This document shows positions 7,561 through 8,090 of a stretch of 8,090 bases of DNA, one piece after another; positions within the stretch are counted from its first letter, which is position 1, and each line of letters opens with the position of its first letter. Source of the stretch: Kiritimatiellia bacterium (lineage in GTDB: Bacteria > Verrucomicrobiota > Kiritimatiellia > RFP12 > UBA3636); the NCBI GenBank assembly GCA_017476965.1, contig JAFUXX010000113.1, forward strand, positions 1 to 8,090. Direction: 5' to 3'. Made by a program: the position numbers and the translations under genes. The notes beneath the pieces are model-generated. The model was not told the origin of the DNA. It saw nothing but the letters and a program-made list of their open reading frames with translations, and ran no database searches.

Positions 7561-7581
7561 CGCGGGAAAGCCCTTCCCGCG
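7561..7581. promoter_or_regulatory. 21-bp perfect inverted repeat in the epimerase leader
   Basis: CGCGGGAA at 7561-7568 and TTCCCGCG at 7574-7581 are perfect inverted repeats separated by 5 nt. The repeat begins a few bases downstream of the predicted transcription start of the leftward operon. It could be an operator bound by a dimeric regulator, or a 5' stem-loop protecting the mRNA. There is no following T-tract, so an attenuator is less likely. Confidence 0.55.
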
Positions 7582-7591
7582 AACAGCGAAA

Positions 7592-7620
7592 ATCGTACCG
7601 GGAACGGTTCGCGGAGTCAA
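7592..7620 (-). promoter_or_regulatory. Sigma70-type promoter of the epimerase/pseudouridine synthase operon
   Basis: On the minus strand TTGACT (7620-7615, 5/6 to the -35 consensus) is followed after exactly 17 bp by TACGAT (7597-7592, 4/6 to the -10). Both are AT-richer than their surroundings. Predicted start is near 7585, giving a leader of about 77 nt that contains the 7561-7581 inverted repeat. Position, spacing and orientation fit the downstream gene well. Confidence 0.65.
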
Positions 7621-7790
7621 CCCGCCTTTCGCCGGAAATCCGAGCCCGCTTCTATCCCTCCATCGAGCGCTCCCACGACACGGACAAGGACGGCCACGTC
7701 ATCTGTTTCGGCGAAATCGTCTCCGTCTACCTGCTGGGTTTTCGGGTGTAGTTTCCGTTCCGGGGTGAAAGTTCGGCGCTACGCCGGTAT
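7621..7790. other. Intergenic region with no convincing gene
   Basis: With the leader and promoter, the gap between the epimerase start (7508) and the next gene's stop (7855) is about 345 bp. A rightward 71-codon frame starting at GTG 7536 and ending at TAG 7751 crosses it. Its later half (after 7620) is GC-rich at third positions, but it has no Shine-Dalgarno site, runs through the leftward promoter and leader, and resembles no family I know. Near the right end is a small hairpin, CGGCG (7774-7778) with CGCCG (7782-7786). I see nothing else here. Confidence 0.5.
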
Positions 7791-7832
7791 TCCGGCCTCC
7801 GCCGCCACAGGAACGTGGCGGCGGAGGCTGGA
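7791..7832 (-). terminator. Long GC-rich hairpin after the partial right-edge gene
   Basis: GCCTCCGCCGCCAC (7795-7808) pairs perfectly with 7815-7828 around the 6-nt loop AGGAAC. Three more pairs and one G-T wobble extend the stem to 18 bp (7791-7832). It lies 22 nt past the stop codon of the leftward gene ending at 7855, the place expected for a terminator. There is no T-tract on either strand, so it may stop transcription by hairpin strength alone, act with Rho, or protect the 3' end of the mRNA. Confidence 0.5.
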
Positions 7833-7854
7833 GACCGGGGACTTGGCCGCTCCT

Positions 7855-8090
7855 CTAGCGGGCGGCGCGGGCGGACGGCCGCGAAGTTTCGAACTCGACC
7901 GGGGCGAGGAGTCCGGTCGGGACTATGTTGCGGCGGCTGGTCTTGTGCGCGCGCAGCTCGTTGGGGCCGATCCAGACCGGATCGGGTCCGTCGAGATACA
8001 GCGGTCCGAACGCGTTGCGGCGGTGGCCGTAGACCGTGACGAGCAGTTCGCGCGCGTCCGGCGCGGCGGCGAGCGCCGGGCCGATGTCCG
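7855..8090 (-). CDS. C-terminus of a probable glycoside-hydrolase-like protein (partial)
   Basis: An open frame enters from the right edge and runs 78 codons to a TAG at 7857-7855; its start lies outside the window. Third codon positions are strongly G/C, as in the neighbouring genes. The peptide contains LLVTVYGHRRNAFGPLYL, then DPVWIGPNELR and VPTGLLAPVEF, followed by a short polar Arg/Ala tail. A Gly-x-x-x-Asn-x-x-Gly-Pro turn followed by a Trp-x-Gly-Pro element and a final GLL strand is a pattern I associate with the C-terminal beta-sandwich of large carbohydrate-active proteins in Bacteroidota, Planctomycetota and Verrucomicrobiota. The coding call is firm; the family call is tentative and rests on recollection. 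It is followed by the hairpin at 7791-7832. Confidence 0.8.
   Translation of the reverse strand, partial: DIGPALAAAPDARELLVTVYGHRRNAFGPLYLDGPDPVWIGPNELRAHKTSRRNIVPTGLLAPVEFETSRPSARAAR

Noticed and set aside
7536..7751. Rightward 71-codon frame starting at GTG.
   Set aside because: It has no ribosome binding site, overlaps the leader and promoter of the leftward operon and shows no known domain. Its later part has GC-rich third positions, so it is kept as a doubtful case in the intergenic entry rather than called.

Overview
The window comes from a high-GC bacterial chromosome with tightly packed genes, ATGA start/stop overlaps, GTG starts and weak or absent Shine-Dalgarno sites. The set of proteins (a LeuRS without the CP1 zinc cysteines, a one-piece LarC, a carbohydrate-active-enzyme-like C-terminus) fits a member of the Verrucomicrobiota/Kiritimatiellota/Lentisphaerota (PVC) group. 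That placement is an impression from protein flavour and not something the sequence proves.

Layout. A rightward block (172-5651) carries leuS, larB, larC and a FolM/pteridine-reductase-like short-chain dehydrogenase. leuS and larB are 13 nt apart, and larB/larC and larC/SDR each overlap by ATGA, so the four are probably one transcript. A leftward block (7508-5693) carries an NAD-dependent extended-SDR sugar epimerase-like protein and, 4 nt behind it, an RsuA/RluB-family rRNA pseudouridine synthase. It has a good sigma70-type promoter at 7592-7620 and a clear ribosome binding site. The two blocks converge at 5651/5693. At the right edge, the C-terminal 78 codons of another leftward gene (7855-8090, probably a glycoside-hydrolase-like protein) enter the window, followed by a long GC-rich hairpin.

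Function. LarB and LarC are two of the three enzymes (LarB, LarE, LarC) that build the nickel-pincer nucleotide cofactor of lactate racemase and related LarA-type racemases/epimerases. LarE and LarA are not in the window. LarC has a 42-residue His-rich segment, a plausible nickel-binding or nickel-store region. The other genes are translation/RNA housekeeping (LeuRS, pseudouridine synthase) and sugar or pterin metabolism.

Most unusual observation. The leuS reading frame contains an in-frame insert of about 45-50 codons in the CP1 editing domain, just before the threonine-rich editing motif. At DNA level it is bounded by 31-bp inverted repeats (26/31 matching). Each arm is itself a small palindrome, and two of the differences between arms are compensatory, keeping each arm's hairpin intact. 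This looks like a palindromic repeat or miniature mobile element tolerated inside an essential gene, comparable in principle to Rickettsia palindromic elements.
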